Positions 53,019 through 61,678 of a stretch of DNA of 64,000 nucleotides are shown piece after piece. Each line of letters begins with the position of its first letter. The stretch's first letter is position 1. The translations under genes and the position numbers were made by a program. The notes beneath the pieces are model-generated. The model was not told where the DNA came from. It saw nothing but the letters and a program-made list of their open reading frames with translations, and ran no database searches. The DNA comes from Mesorhizobium sp. WSM4313 (GTDB taxonomy: Bacteria; Pseudomonadota; Alphaproteobacteria; Rhizobiales; Rhizobiaceae), in NCBI RefSeq assembly GCF_002294725.1, contig NZ_NSFT01000017.1, positions 33,110 to 97,109 of the forward strand, given 5' to 3'.

Positions 53019-53966
53019 ATGACCTCGGTGCGGACGCTGCTTGAAAAGCCCTGGATCTGGTCCTTCGTCGGCGCTCTGGTCGTCTGGCTGGCCACGATTG
53101 CCTTTACCGGCGGCTACGGCGCCGGCGGCATGGTCACGGCGGCGCTGTCGCTCGCCGTCTTCACCGTCATCGTCGGCGTTGGCCAGATGTTCGTCATCAC
53201 GCTGGGACCCGGCAATGTCGACCTGTCGCTGCCGGCCAATATCGGGCTGGCCAGCGCGGTCGCCATGAAGGTGATGGGCGGCAGCGATGCCATGATCGTG
53301 GTCGGGCTGCTTGCGGCACTCGCCTGCGGCGCCGCGATCGGCGCGATCAACTATCTGCTGATCTGGGCGCTGCGCATCCCGCCGATCATCGCGACGCTGT
53401 CGGCGAGCTTCATCATCCAGTCGGTCGACATCAGCTACGGCCGCGGCCTGCAGATCAAGCCGCCGCCGGGCTTCGCCGATTTCACCAACTGGCAGGTGCT
53501 GGGTATTCCGGCGCTGGCGATGCTGGCGGTCGTCTTCACCATCGGCGCCGCGCTGGCGCTGCAGCGCATGATCTACGGCCGCTCGGTGCTGGCGATCGGC
53601 CAGAACATCCGCGCCGCATGGCTTGCCGGCGTCCATGTCGGCCGCATCCGCTTCCTCACCTACACGCTGTGCGGCGCGCTGGGCGGCATCGACGGGGCGC
53701 TGCTTGCCGGCTATTTCCGCGGCGCCAATGTCGATATCGGCAACGAATACCTGCTCGCCTCGATCGCGGTCGTGGTCATCGGCGGCACCTCGGTCGCCGG
53801 CGGCAAGGCCAATGTGCCGGGCGTCTGGGGCGCCGGCCTGTTCCTGGTGCTCCTGCTCACCATGCTCAACACGTTCGGCGTCAGCGCCGGCGTGCGGCTG
53901 GTGCTGACCGGGCTGATCATCGTCGGGGTGATCACGGCGGCCGGCGGCGAGAAGGCCGTTCGGTAG
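53019..53966 (+). CDS. CUT2-type sugar ABC transporter permease 2
   Basis: 315 residues, same family as its neighbour (GQMFVITLGPGNVDLSLPAN, VVVIGGTSVAGGKANVPGVW). Two different permeases imply a heterodimeric channel, whereas many RbsC-type systems use one. It ends 2 bases before the convergent ppa stop. Confidence 0.93.
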   Translation: MTSVRTLLEKPWIWSFVGALVVWLATIAFTGGYGAGGMVTAALSLAVFTVIVGVGQMFVITLGPGNVDLSLPANIGLASAVAMKVMGGSDAMIVVGLLAALACGAAIGAINYLLIWALRIPPIIATLSASFIIQSVDISYGRGLQIKPPPGFADFTNWQVLGIPALAMLAVVFTIGAALALQRMIYGRSVLAIGQNIRAAWLAGVHVGRIRFLTYTLCGALGGIDGALLAGYFRGANVDIGNEYLLASIAVVVIGGTSVAGGKANVPGVWGAGLFLVLLLTMLNTFGVSAGVRLVLTGLIIVGVITAAGGEKAVR

Positions 53967-53968
53967 TC

Positions 53969-54502
53969 TTATTTGGCTGTCTTGGCGCGCGCGATCGCGT
54001 CGACGATCATCTTCTTGGCATATTTGGAATCGTGCCAGCCTTCGATCTTGACCCATTTGCCGGGCTCGAGATCCTTGTAGTGCTCGAAGAAGTGCTGCAC
54101 CTGCTGGCGCGTGATCTCGGGCAGATGCGTGTATTCGGTGACGTTCTCGTAGCGCAGCGTCAGCTTGGGCGAGGGAACGGCGATCACCTTCTCGTCCTGG
54201 CCGGCATTGTCTTCCATGATCAAGACGCCGATCGGCCGTACATTGATTACGCAGCCCGGCACCAGCGCCCGGGTGTTGCAGACCAGAACGTCGATCGGGT
54301 CGCCGTCGCCCGACAGCGTGTGCGGCACGAAGCCGTAATTGCCGGGATAGCGCATCGAGGTGTGCAGGAAGCGGTCGACGAACAGGGTGCCGGCCTCCTT
54401 GTCCATTTCGTATTTGATCGGCTCGCCGCCGATCGGCACCTCGATGATGACGTTGACGTCCTCAGGCGGGTTCTTTCCTGTCGGCACGGCTTCGATACGC
54501 AT
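53969..54502 (-). CDS. ppa: Inorganic pyrophosphatase
   Basis: Hydrolyses pyrophosphate and so drives biosynthesis; family I, 177 residues, hexameric in relatives. The metal-binding signature is SGDGDPIDVLVC. IEVPIGGEPIKYEMDKEAG and RYPGNYGFVPHTLS are conserved, with HFFEHYKDLE near the C-terminus. Convergent with the importer operon. Confidence 0.96.
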   Translation of the reverse strand: MRIEAVPTGKNPPEDVNVIIEVPIGGEPIKYEMDKEAGTLFVDRFLHTSMRYPGNYGFVPHTLSGDGDPIDVLVCNTRALVPGCVINVRPIGVLIMEDNAGQDEKVIAVPSPKLTLRYENVTEYTHLPEITRQQVQHFFEHYKDLEPGKWVKIEGWHDSKYAKKMIVDAIARAKTAK

Positions 54503-54624
54503 GGCTAAATCCCTCTCTCGGTTGGAAGACCGATAGCGGGCGAAACGTCATGGTGCAATGCGGCGAATGGCACTGGACGCTGATGGAAGCGCACAGTTTG
54601 TGATGGATTGTAACCTAGGCGACG

Positions 54625-55134
54625 TCAGTCATTCCAGACGAAAGCCACTTTCTTGAGCGCCTTCTGCTCGAAGACCTCGACGCCTTCGGCGATATCGCGG
54701 CCGCCATTGCCGGCGTAGAAGGCCAAGGCGTTGTGATTGTCCTCCAGCGCCCAGACCACCAGGCCGCGCAGGCCGTGGTCGGCGAGCCGGGCCTTGGCCG
54801 CCTTGAACAGCCGGCTGCCGAGCCCGATGCCCTGATATTCCGGACGAAGATAGAGCTCGTAGATCTCGCCCTGCTGGCGGAGTTCGCGGGCGCGGTTCTT
54901 GCCGATCGTGGCATAGCCGGCGACGGTTCCGCCGATCTCGACGACCAGCACGGTGGCGGCGCGGCGAATCGCGTTGGCCCACCAATCGACGCCGCGACGG
55001 TTGATCATCGAGGTCAGCGTGCGATGCGGGATGATGCCCGAATAGGCGCCGCGCCAGGCCTGCTGGTGCACCTCGGCGATGGCGCTCGCGTCGCGCGGTT
55101 CTGCCTTCCGGATGTCGATCGTCAGCGTGTTCAT
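54625..55134 (-). CDS. GNAT-family N-acetyltransferase
   Basis: 169 residues. The acetyl-CoA pyrophosphate loop is LRPEYQGIGLGSRLFKAAKA. IRKAEPRDASAIAEVHQQAW at the start and NHNALAFYAGNGGRDIAEG near the end are typical of GNAT enzymes. Acceptor unknown; possibly an amine or a protein N-terminus. Monocistronic. Confidence 0.92.
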   Translation of the reverse strand: MNTLTIDIRKAEPRDASAIAEVHQQAWRGAYSGIIPHRTLTSMINRRGVDWWANAIRRAATVLVVEIGGTVAGYATIGKNRARELRQQGEIYELYLRPEYQGIGLGSRLFKAAKARLADHGLRGLVVWALEDNHNALAFYAGNGGRDIAEGVEVFEQKALKKVAFVWND

Positions 55135-55262
55135 GGTTGGTTAACCATAAACCCGCCTCGGGCAATTGCAAAGAGTCCGCCAACATGCCTCCTCGCTTTC
55201 GCACAGGCGAAAGGTGGGTGCGCCGACGAGGCGTTCATTTCCGTAAAATCAGCGCAAACGCC

Positions 55263-55498
55263 GGAGATTGGCTGAAGCCGCCCAACCTCGTCATTCTATG
55301 GCGGAGCAAGGAGCGAAGCGACGCGGCGCAGACCCTAGAATCCATGCCGTGACCTTAAGGCGTTGCCACGGCGCAGAATTCTGCTCCGTTGCACGCTGTG
55401 GCGAAGGTAACGGCATGGATTCTAGGGTCTTCGCGACGGAGCTCCGCTCCTGCTCCGCCCTAGAATGACGATCGCGATGGGCGTTTCGGCCAATCTCC
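55263..55498 (+). repeat. Palindromic intergenic repeat, family A copy 2 with outer arms
   Basis: A core (55289-55471) with inverted ends CGTCATTCTATGGCGGAGC and CCGCCCTAGAATGACGA is enclosed by GGAGATTGGCTGAAGC on the left and GGCCAATCTCC on the right. The outer arms are the same module found inside family C elements. It fills most of the 425-base gap between the GNAT and TPM genes. No gene was seen in the remainder. Confidence 0.85.
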
Positions 55499-55559
55499 AA
55501 GGCGTGTCGCCTGCCGATGCAACAGAGCCGACCGGTCAAGATCCCAATACGGGAACTAG

Positions 55560-56198
55560 TCAGATTTCGACGAGATGATCATCGAGCTCGTTGGTGTCGC
55601 CTTCGGTGACCGGGAAATGCTCGGCGAGCACCGCGCCGACCGTGCCGATAGCCTTGACGAAGCCGTCGGCCAGCCGGTCGTCACCGGCATGTCTGGTCAG
55701 ATCGCCCACCACGCCGTCCCAGACATGCTGGCCGACCTTGGCGTCGATACCGGAATCGGCGACGACCTCGGCATAGCGCTCGGCAACGGAGACGAAGATG
55801 AGCACGCCGGTGCGCGCGCTGGTGCGGTGGACGTTGCGGGCCAGGAACTGCTTCATCGCATTGGCGTGCGCCGCCTGATAGCGCAGCCTTCTCGGCACGA
55901 AATGAATGCGCAAAGTGGGCAGGAACCAGAGCAAAACGAGCACCGAGGCCAGCGCCAGCGCTTGCGCCAGCACGAAATGCGGCAGCCGTATGGACAGCCA
56001 CCATGCCTCCAACCCATAGGCGACGGCGAGGCTGGCGACGAACACGCCGATCGTCGTCGTGAACGCGGCCGGAAAGAAGTAGCCGTCGCTGGCCCGAGCG
56101 ACGACGCAGTAGATCTCGCCGTCGGTCTTCAACTCGGCGGCGCGGATCGCCTCGGCGATGCGGTCATGGTCCTCGGCGCTGATCGGTCGCGTTGCCAT
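55560..56198 (-). CDS. TPM-domain membrane protein
   Basis: 212 residues. An N-terminal helix region with EIYCVVARASDGY is followed by two membrane helices (about 40-95) and a C-terminal part, FLARNVHRTSARTGVLIFVS, matching the TPM_phosphatase-type fold. It forms a run with the Gly-rich TPM protein (6 bases apart) and lemA. Such LemA/TPM sets recur in bacteria; their function is unclear. Confidence 0.85.
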   Translation of the reverse strand: MATRPISAEDHDRIAEAIRAAELKTDGEIYCVVARASDGYFFPAAFTTTIGVFVASLAVAYGLEAWWLSIRLPHFVLAQALALASVLVLLWFLPTLRIHFVPRRLRYQAAHANAMKQFLARNVHRTSARTGVLIFVSVAERYAEVVADSGIDAKVGQHVWDGVVGDLTRHAGDDRLADGFVKAIGTVGAVLAEHFPVTEGDTNELDDHLVEI

Positions 56199-56204
56199 GG
56201 TACC

Positions 56205-57212
56205 TCACCAGCTTCCCGAAGAGCCGCCGCCGCCGGACGAGCCGCCGCCGCCGGAAAACCCGCCACCGCCGCTGCCCGAGGACCAGCCACCCCCGCCCGA
56301 CGACCAGCCTCCGCCCCCGGACGACCAGCCGCCGGAGGAAGAGCGCCGGTTCTGATCGAAAGTCATGCCCAGCCAGCGATAGCGGCCCGGTCCGATCTTC
56401 TGGCCGAAGATCGGCGGCAGCACCGTCATCGCAATGCCGCCGAAGAAGATCAGCGCCCAGATGGTGATGAAGATGGCGAAGAACAGGTCGTCTGAATTGA
56501 ACGGCGCCTGTTCGTTGCGCTGGCCGCGCGCTTCCAGCTCCTCGGGATTGCCCTGCAGCACCATGATCATGTCGTCGACGGCCTTGGTGATCCCGCCGGA
56601 GAAGTCGCCGGCGCGGAAGGCCGGCACCATGTCGTTTTCGATGATCAGCTTGGTGTGCAGGTCGGTGAGCGTGCCTTCCAGCCCGTAGCCGACCTCGATG
56701 CGCATCTTGCGGTCGTTGGGCGCGACCAAGAGCAGCACGCCGTTGTTTTCCTTGGCTTGGCCGAGTTTCCAGAAACGGAACAGCCGGTTGGCGTAAGGCT
56801 CGATCTCCTCGCCGCCGAGGCTGGGTATGGTGGCGACGACGATCTGGTCGGAGCCTTTTGTCTCGAAGTCGGCGAGCTTCTGCGTCAGCGCCGCGCGCGT
56901 GCCGGCATCGATGATGCCGGCATTGTCGACGACGCGGCCGGTGAGAGCGGGCAGGTCGGCGGCGAGGGCGGCGAGGGGGAGGAGGAAAAACGAGAGAAGC
57001 AGGCCAAGAACCGCGGGGTATGCGTTCTGTCGCGCCCCCCTCTGTCCTGCCGGACATCTCCCCCGCAAGGGGGGAGATTGGCAGCTTCGTCGCCGGTTTT
57101 CTCTTTCAGAGGCTGAAAGTTGGCGAAAGCGCGGATGACGGCTGATCTCCCCCCTTGCGGGGGAGATGTCCGGCAGGACAGAGGGGGGTGTGAAGGAACT
57201 CAAGGCCTGCAA
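56205..57212 (-). CDS. TPM-domain (YgcG-like) protein with Gly/Ser-rich tail; start disturbed by a repeat
   Basis: The recognisable protein begins at a hydrophobic export signal, AYPAVLGLLLSFFLLPLAAL. A TPM domain follows (LTGRVVDNAGIIDAGTRAAL, FRFWKLGQAKENNGVLLLVA). After one membrane helix comes a Gly/Ser/Trp-rich tail ending GGSSGSW, as in YgcG. No ATG, GTG or TTG lies between the family C repeat and the signal peptide. The frame stays open through the repeat to a TTG at 57212, so residues about 9-60 would be repeat-encoded. Either an odd start is used or the native one was lost. Confidence 0.75.
   Translation of the reverse strand: MQALSSFTPPSVLPDISPARGEISRHPRFRQLSASERENRRRSCQSPPLRGRCPAGQRGARQNAYPAVLGLLLSFFLLPLAALAADLPALTGRVVDNAGIIDAGTRAALTQKLADFETKGSDQIVVATIPSLGGEEIEPYANRLFRFWKLGQAKENNGVLLLVAPNDRKMRIEVGYGLEGTLTDLHTKLIIENDMVPAFRAGDFSGGITKAVDDMIMVLQGNPEELEARGQRNEQAPFNSDDLFFAIFITIWALIFFGGIAMTVLPPIFGQKIGPGRYRWLGMTFDQNRRSSSGGWSSGGGGWSSGGGGWSSGSGGGGFSGGGGSSGGGGSSGSW
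57032..57188 (+). repeat. Long palindromic repeat, family C copy 3
   Basis: 157 bp with inverted ends GCGCCCCCCTCTGTCCTGCC / GGCAGGACAGAGGGGGG. It lies between lemA and the YgcG-like gene, within the lemA-TPM transcript, and overlaps the 5' end of the latter's reading frame. Its core differs from copies 1 and 2. Confidence 0.88.
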
Positions 57213-57230
57213 GCTCGATTAAATCGCCGC

Positions 57231-57875
57231 TCACCCGCCCTGCTTCGTGCTCGTGCCGAAATCGACCTTCGGCACCTGCATCTTGTCTTCCTCGACGGTG
57301 AAGTTGGCGAACGGCTCGTTGCCGCGGAACCAGAAGGTCGCCCACAGGACCGAAGGGAAGGTCCTCAGCGTCAGATTATAGTCCCTGACCGCCTGGATGT
57401 AGTCACGCCGCGCCACCGCGATGCGGTTCTCCGTGCCTTCGAGCTGCGCTTGCAGCGCGAGAAAATTCTGGTTCGCCTTGAGGTCGGGATAGGCTTCCGA
57501 CACCGCGATCAGCCGCGACAGCGCGCTGGTCAGGCCGGCCTGGGCATCCTGGAACTTCTTCAGCGCCTCGGGATCCTTCAGCGTATCCGGCGTCACCGTG
57601 ATCTGCGTTGCCTTGGCGCGCGCCTGGACGACCGCGTCGAGCGTATCTTTTTCATGCGAGGCATAGCCCTTCACCGTCTCGACCAGGTTCGGGATCAGGT
57701 CGGAACGGCGCTGATATTGGTTGAGCACCTCGCTCCAGGCCGCATGCGCGTTCTCTTCCGCGGTCGGGATGGTGTTGTAGCCGCAGCCGGCAAGCAGCGG
57801 CAGCACGAAAGCCATCATCAGGAAGGCGGCAAGGCTGCGGAAGGGGGAAGGTGGTGAGAGGCGCTCGGCAATCAT
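57231..57875 (-). CDS. lemA: LemA family lipoprotein-like protein
   Basis: 214 residues. A signal peptide ends at the lipobox LLAGC (about residue 30), so it is probably lipid-anchored. The LemA domain (LNQYQRRSDLIPNLVETVKG, ENRIAVARRDYIQAVRDYN) is a four-helix coiled bundle. The gene heads a lemA-TPM-TPM run; role unknown. ATG 57875 is chosen for the signal peptide. Confidence 0.92.
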   Translation of the reverse strand: MIAERLSPPSPFRSLAAFLMMAFVLPLLAGCGYNTIPTAEENAHAAWSEVLNQYQRRSDLIPNLVETVKGYASHEKDTLDAVVQARAKATQITVTPDTLKDPEALKKFQDAQAGLTSALSRLIAVSEAYPDLKANQNFLALQAQLEGTENRIAVARRDYIQAVRDYNLTLRTFPSVLWATFWFRGNEPFANFTVEEDKMQVPKVDFGTSTKQGG

Positions 57876-58018
57876 GATTGGTCCCTCGACAGAAGTTGCG
57901 CGCGAAGCATTACCACAATCCACGCGTAAGAAAATGTCCGGCCGATGACGCCTGCTCCGGCTCGGGCGCGAGCCCCTGTGAATAGTCGAGCGAACAGGAT
58001 TTCATCGTCTTGTTTGAC

Positions 58019-58086
58019 GCCATTCCGGCCGGAAGGCTACGGCGAAGGCGCCGATCCTAAACGCTTCGCACTTTTCCTGGAATTGC
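58019..58086 (+). repeat. GCAATTCC...GGAATTGC repeat, family E copy 5
   Basis: 68 bp; the left end is GCCATTCCGGCCGGAAGG (one change from the others), the right end CTTTTCCTGGAATTGC. It lies in the leader region of the following small gene, as copy 1 does for the lipoprotein gene. Confidence 0.85.
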
Positions 58087-58117
58087 TCTAAGGTCCGGGC
58101 AGGAAAGGGCAATTGCC

Positions 58118-58369
58118 ATGGCCGAGCGCCGGGACGACGAGACCGAATCGCGCCGCATCCTCGAACGCGTGGCGCGCGAGACGGCGCCGGGCGGCGCGTC
58201 GTTCATCGTCCGCACGGCGAAGGATGCGCGCGACCGCGTGACCGCCGGCGACACCGACCGCACCGATCCCATCGAATATTGGGGTACCCGCATTGGCCGA
58301 ACGCTCGGCTTCCTCATTGCCATTGGGCTATTGGCCTGGCTGGTGTATGCCGCAACGCGTGGCGGCTAG
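58118..58369 (+). CDS. Small single-pass membrane protein, 83 aa
   Basis: A charged N-terminal part (MAERRDDETESRRILERVAR) and a C-terminal membrane helix (TLGFLIAIGLLAWLVYAATR). No known family. It precedes pdxY by 12 bases and is probably cotranscribed with it. Orientation suggests a tail-anchored cytoplasmic domain. Confidence 0.72.
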   Translation: MAERRDDETESRRILERVARETAPGGASFIVRTAKDARDRVTAGDTDRTDPIEYWGTRIGRTLGFLIAIGLLAWLVYAATRGG

Positions 58370-58381
58370 GAACAGATTTCC

Positions 58382-59266
58382 ATGAGTGCAGAAAAAATCG
58401 ACGCGCCGCGCGCGGTCATCGTCATCTCCAGCCATGTCGCCCGCGGCTCGGTCGGCAACCGCGCCGCCGTCTTCGCGCTGGAGACGCTGGGCTTCCCGGT
58501 CTGGGCGGTGCCGACCGTCATCCTGCCCTGGCATCCGGGCCACAGCCGGGCCACGCGCATCGTTCCGCCGCTCGATCAGTTCAAGGCGCTGATGGCCGAT
58601 CTCGAGCGCGCGCCTTGGTTGGGCGAGGTGCGGGCCGTGCTGTCGGGCTATCTCGGCGAGGCCGGCCAGGCCGACGCAGTCGCCTCGCTGGTCGCCGCCG
58701 TCAAGGAAAAGACGCCGAACGCGCTTTACGTCTGCGATCCGGTGATGGGCGATTCGGGCGGGCTCTATGTGCCCGAGCCGACGGCGGCCGCCATGCGCGA
58801 CAAATTGATGCCGATCGCGGATATCGCCACGCCCAACCGCTATGAGCTGGAATGGATGGCGGGCGCGCCGCTGCCCGACATCAAGGCGGTGACGGCGGCG
58901 GCGCTTCACGCCGGCCCTTCGACCATGCTGGTGACCTCGGCGCCCGCGATGATGGCGGGCGGCACCGGCAATTTTCTGCTCGACGGCAGCCAGGCGCTGC
59001 TTGCCGAGCACCGCGTGATCGAGAAGCCGCCAAACGGGCTGGGCGACCTGACTGCGGCCGTCTATCTGGCGCGCGTTCTCTCCGGTCAGCCGCCGGTCAA
59101 GGCGCTGCAATCGACCACCGCCGCCGTCTACGAGATTCTGGCTCGCACGGCGAAGCGAGGCGGCGACGAGCTGCAGCTCGAAACCGACGTGCAGAGCCTG
59201 TCGCACCCCATGGCCATGGTGCAGTTGCGCCATCTCCTGCATCCGGGGCGGGACAAGCGGGCGTGA
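58382..59266 (+). CDS. pdxY: Pyridoxal kinase
   Basis: Phosphorylates pyridoxal in the B6 salvage path; ribokinase-like fold, 294 residues. AVIVISSHVARGSVGNRAAV and YVCDPVMGDSGGLYVPE are PdxY/PdxK signatures. The usual GTGD anion-hole motif reads NGLGDLTAAV, a Thr-to-Leu variation; activity is probably kept since Gly and Asp remain. Its stop overlaps the next GTG by 4 bases. Confidence 0.9.
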   Translation: MSAEKIDAPRAVIVISSHVARGSVGNRAAVFALETLGFPVWAVPTVILPWHPGHSRATRIVPPLDQFKALMADLERAPWLGEVRAVLSGYLGEAGQADAVASLVAAVKEKTPNALYVCDPVMGDSGGLYVPEPTAAAMRDKLMPIADIATPNRYELEWMAGAPLPDIKAVTAAALHAGPSTMLVTSAPAMMAGGTGNFLLDGSQALLAEHRVIEKPPNGLGDLTAAVYLARVLSGQPPVKALQSTTAAVYEILARTAKRGGDELQLETDVQSLSHPMAMVQLRHLLHPGRDKRA

Positions 59267-60015
59267 AGCTCGCAGGCGTCGACGGCTGCAAGGCCGGCTG
59301 GATCGCCGTCCACCGCGAAGCGGACGCCGCGCCGTCGGTCTCGGTCTTCCCGAGCTTCCAGGCGCTGCTCGACGCGCTGCCGGATGCAACGATCGCCGTC
59401 GACATGCCGATCGGCCTGCCGGATTTTTCGCGCAAGGGAGGTCGCGGGCCGGAAGCGCTGGTGCGGCCTCTGCTCGGGGCGCGGCAATCCAGCGTGTTCG
59501 CCATCCCCTCGCGGGCGGCGCTCTATGCCGATACCAGCGGCTTCACCACGATCGAGGCCTGGTATGCGGCGCATCGGCTGGCAAGCGCGACGGCATTGGC
59601 AACGTCGGATCCGCCGCGCGGCGTTTCCATCCAGGCCTTCGGCATCTTTGCCAAGATCCGCGAGATCGATCAGCTGTTGATCTCGCGGCCCGATTTGCGT
59701 GGCCGCATCTTCGAATCGCATCCGGAAGTGGCGTTCTGCCGGCTGAACGGCGGCACGGCGATGGCCTTGCCGAAGAAGATCAAGGGAGCGGTCAACCCGG
59801 CAGGCATGGAGGAGCGCAAGGCGCTGCTTTGCCGGCACGGCTACAGGAAAGCCTTTCTCGACCAGGCACCGCCACGCGGCGCGGCGAGCGACGACTTGCT
59901 CGATGCCGCGGCCGTGATGCTGATTGCCGGGCGCATCGCCAGCGGCGAGGCAAAACCTTCCCCAGATCCGCCATTGATCGATCGTTTCGGCATTCCCGTT
60001 GCCATCTGGGTGTGA
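59263..60015 (+). CDS. DUF429 (RNase H-like fold) protein
   Basis: 250 residues, starting at a GTG that overlaps the pdxY stop (GTGA). KLAGVDGCKAGWIAVHRE is the DUF429 signature with the first acidic residue of an RNase H-like site. IAVDMPIGLPD and the late SDDLLDAAAVML give two more acidic positions. Predicted nuclease; no experimental role is known to me. Coupled to pdxY. Confidence 0.87.
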   Translation: MKLAGVDGCKAGWIAVHREADAAPSVSVFPSFQALLDALPDATIAVDMPIGLPDFSRKGGRGPEALVRPLLGARQSSVFAIPSRAALYADTSGFTTIEAWYAAHRLASATALATSDPPRGVSIQAFGIFAKIREIDQLLISRPDLRGRIFESHPEVAFCRLNGGTAMALPKKIKGAVNPAGMEERKALLCRHGYRKAFLDQAPPRGAASDDLLDAAAVMLIAGRIASGEAKPSPDPPLIDRFGIPVAIWV

Positions 60016-60179
60016 CGAAGCCATGAATGCCGCATCGCGATTGCGACGGGCTCATCCGCAATTCGGCATTGCTCGCGACCGACTTTTGCCGCTAGAGGCT
60101 TTCCCAGACTTCAGGCAGACATCGCTCGAACACCGACATTCGTGCCGCATCCAACCCGGAAAGGGCCCAGACGCCGCCC

Positions 60180-60821
60180 ATGCCTCACCTCCCTGAGCAC
60201 CTCCTCGCCGGCTATCGCAACTTCATGGCCGGCCGCTATCCCTCGGAAAGCGACCGCTATCGCTCTCTGGCGCGCGAAGGCCAGGCGCCGGAAACGATGA
60301 TCGTCGCCTGCTGCGATTCCCGCTCAGCCCCGGAGGCGATCTTCGACGCCGGGCCGGGCGAGCTCTTCGTGCTGCGCAATGTCGCCAATCTGGTGCCGCC
60401 CTATGAGCCGGACGGCGAATATCACTCGACATCGGCCGCGCTCGAATTCGCCGTGCAGAGCCTGAAGGTGAGGAACATCGTGGTGATGGGCCACGGCCGC
60501 TGCGGCGGCATCCGTGCCGCGCTCGACACCAATTCCTCGCCCCTGTCGCCCGGCGACTTCATCGGCAAATGGATGAGCCTGATCGCGCCGGCCGCCGAGA
60601 CCGTGGCCTCCAGTACCATGATGACGGCGACCGAGCGTCAGACGGCGCTGGAGCGTATTTCAGTCCGCTATTCGATCGCCAATCTCAGGACCTTTCCCTG
60701 CGTCTCGATCCTCGAAGGCAAGGGCAAGCTCTCGCTCTACGGCGCATGGTTCGACATCTCGACCGGGGAGCTGTGGGTGATGAACAAGGAAACCGGCGAT
60801 TTCGAGCGGCCTGAGTTGTGA
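60180..60821 (+). CDS. Beta-class carbonic anhydrase
   Basis: Interconverts CO2 and bicarbonate; 213 residues. The zinc ligands are Cys44, His105 and Cys108, with the Asp46/Arg48 dyad in ACCDSRSAP and GHGRCGG. All are intact. The N-terminus MPHLPEHLLAGYRNFMAG is typical of rhizobial enzymes. No signal peptide, so cytoplasmic. Confidence 0.95.
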   Translation: MPHLPEHLLAGYRNFMAGRYPSESDRYRSLAREGQAPETMIVACCDSRSAPEAIFDAGPGELFVLRNVANLVPPYEPDGEYHSTSAALEFAVQSLKVRNIVVMGHGRCGGIRAALDTNSSPLSPGDFIGKWMSLIAPAAETVASSTMMTATERQTALERISVRYSIANLRTFPCVSILEGKGKLSLYGAWFDISTGELWVMNKETGDFERPEL

Positions 60822-60831
60822 CGGAGGGATA

Positions 60832-61248
60832 ATGCACCGGAGCCGGTGGAGGTTCTTTCTCGCGGCGGCGCTGTTCATGTCCACGGTCGCCCGCGCCAGC
60901 GCCGATGACGGCGCCATCATCGATCGCTGGTATTCGGCGCTGCTGGCCGCCGACAGGACCGAATTGTCCGAATTGCTTGCCGACGACGTGCGCATGAAGC
61001 TGGACGACATCGGCGTCGTGCAGACCAAGCAGGATTTCATCGCCTCGATCGACGAATGGCAGGGCGCGGTGACGGGCGCCGCGATCCGTCATCGCATTGA
61101 AAAGAGCGAGAATGGCGAGACCACGGTGCTCGCCTGCTACGACTTCCCCAGCAACGACATGCTGATGCGCGAGACTTTTACCATCGCTGACGGGCGCATC
61201 GTCGTCAGCACGCAGACGGCGGTGGCGCAGGATTGCAGCGGCTATTAG
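60832..61248 (+). CDS. Secreted NTF2/SnoaL-like protein
   Basis: 138 residues. A signal peptide (RFFLAAALFMSTVARASA) is cut after ASA near residue 24. The mature part, IIDRWYSALLAADRTELSEL and the following beta strands, has the SnoaL/NTF2-like cone fold. Function unknown. It starts 10 bases after the carbonic anhydrase stop, probably in one transcript. Confidence 0.82.
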   Translation: MHRSRWRFFLAAALFMSTVARASADDGAIIDRWYSALLAADRTELSELLADDVRMKLDDIGVVQTKQDFIASIDEWQGAVTGAAIRHRIEKSENGETTVLACYDFPSNDMLMRETFTIADGRIVVSTQTAVAQDCSGY

Positions 61249-61274
61249 TGTTTGCGTTTGTAGGGGGCATTCTT

Positions 61275-61500
61275 GAAGATTGGCTGACGCGCTTGTCAGG
61301 TCGTCATTCTAGGGCGGAGCAAGGAGCGAAGCGACGTGCGCAGACCCTAGAATCCATTCCGTGATTTCCGAGCGTTGCCACGGTGCAGAATTCTGCTCCG
61401 CTGCGTTCCTCGGCCAAGATCACGGAATCCTCGGGTCTGCGCTCCGCTTCGCGTCGCTCCGCCCGTGGATGACGAGGTTGAGAGCCTTCAGCCAATCTCC
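61275..61500 (+). repeat. Palindromic intergenic repeat, family A copy 3 with outer arms
   Basis: A core (61302-61475) with ends CGTCATTCTAGGGCGGAGC and CCGTGGATGACGA is enclosed by GAAGATTGGCTGACGC and CTTCAGCCAATCTCC. It contains GTTGCCACGGTGCAGAATTC, shared with copy 2. It fills most of the gap before the M3 peptidase gene. The rest of that gap (61501-61678) shows nothing. Confidence 0.85.
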
Positions 61501-61678
61501 AGCGTTTGCGATGGACCAGCGCATTTCACTGTTCCACGGAAAACGGCGAGCCGCCTTATCCCTTGAATGGTCTAAGGCGAAGCCTGGAGCGACCCTTGTT
61601 GCGCGCTGCGTAGCATCGTCCTACATCCGGGGCAGCCTGCCGCTCCCAATTCACCGAACTCCCCAGTTGGATTTGCCC

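Noticed and set aside
53019..54508. A plus-strand frame running from permease 2 into the ppa region
   Set aside because: Wrong frame for the permease and antisense to ppa, whose metal-binding motif is clear.
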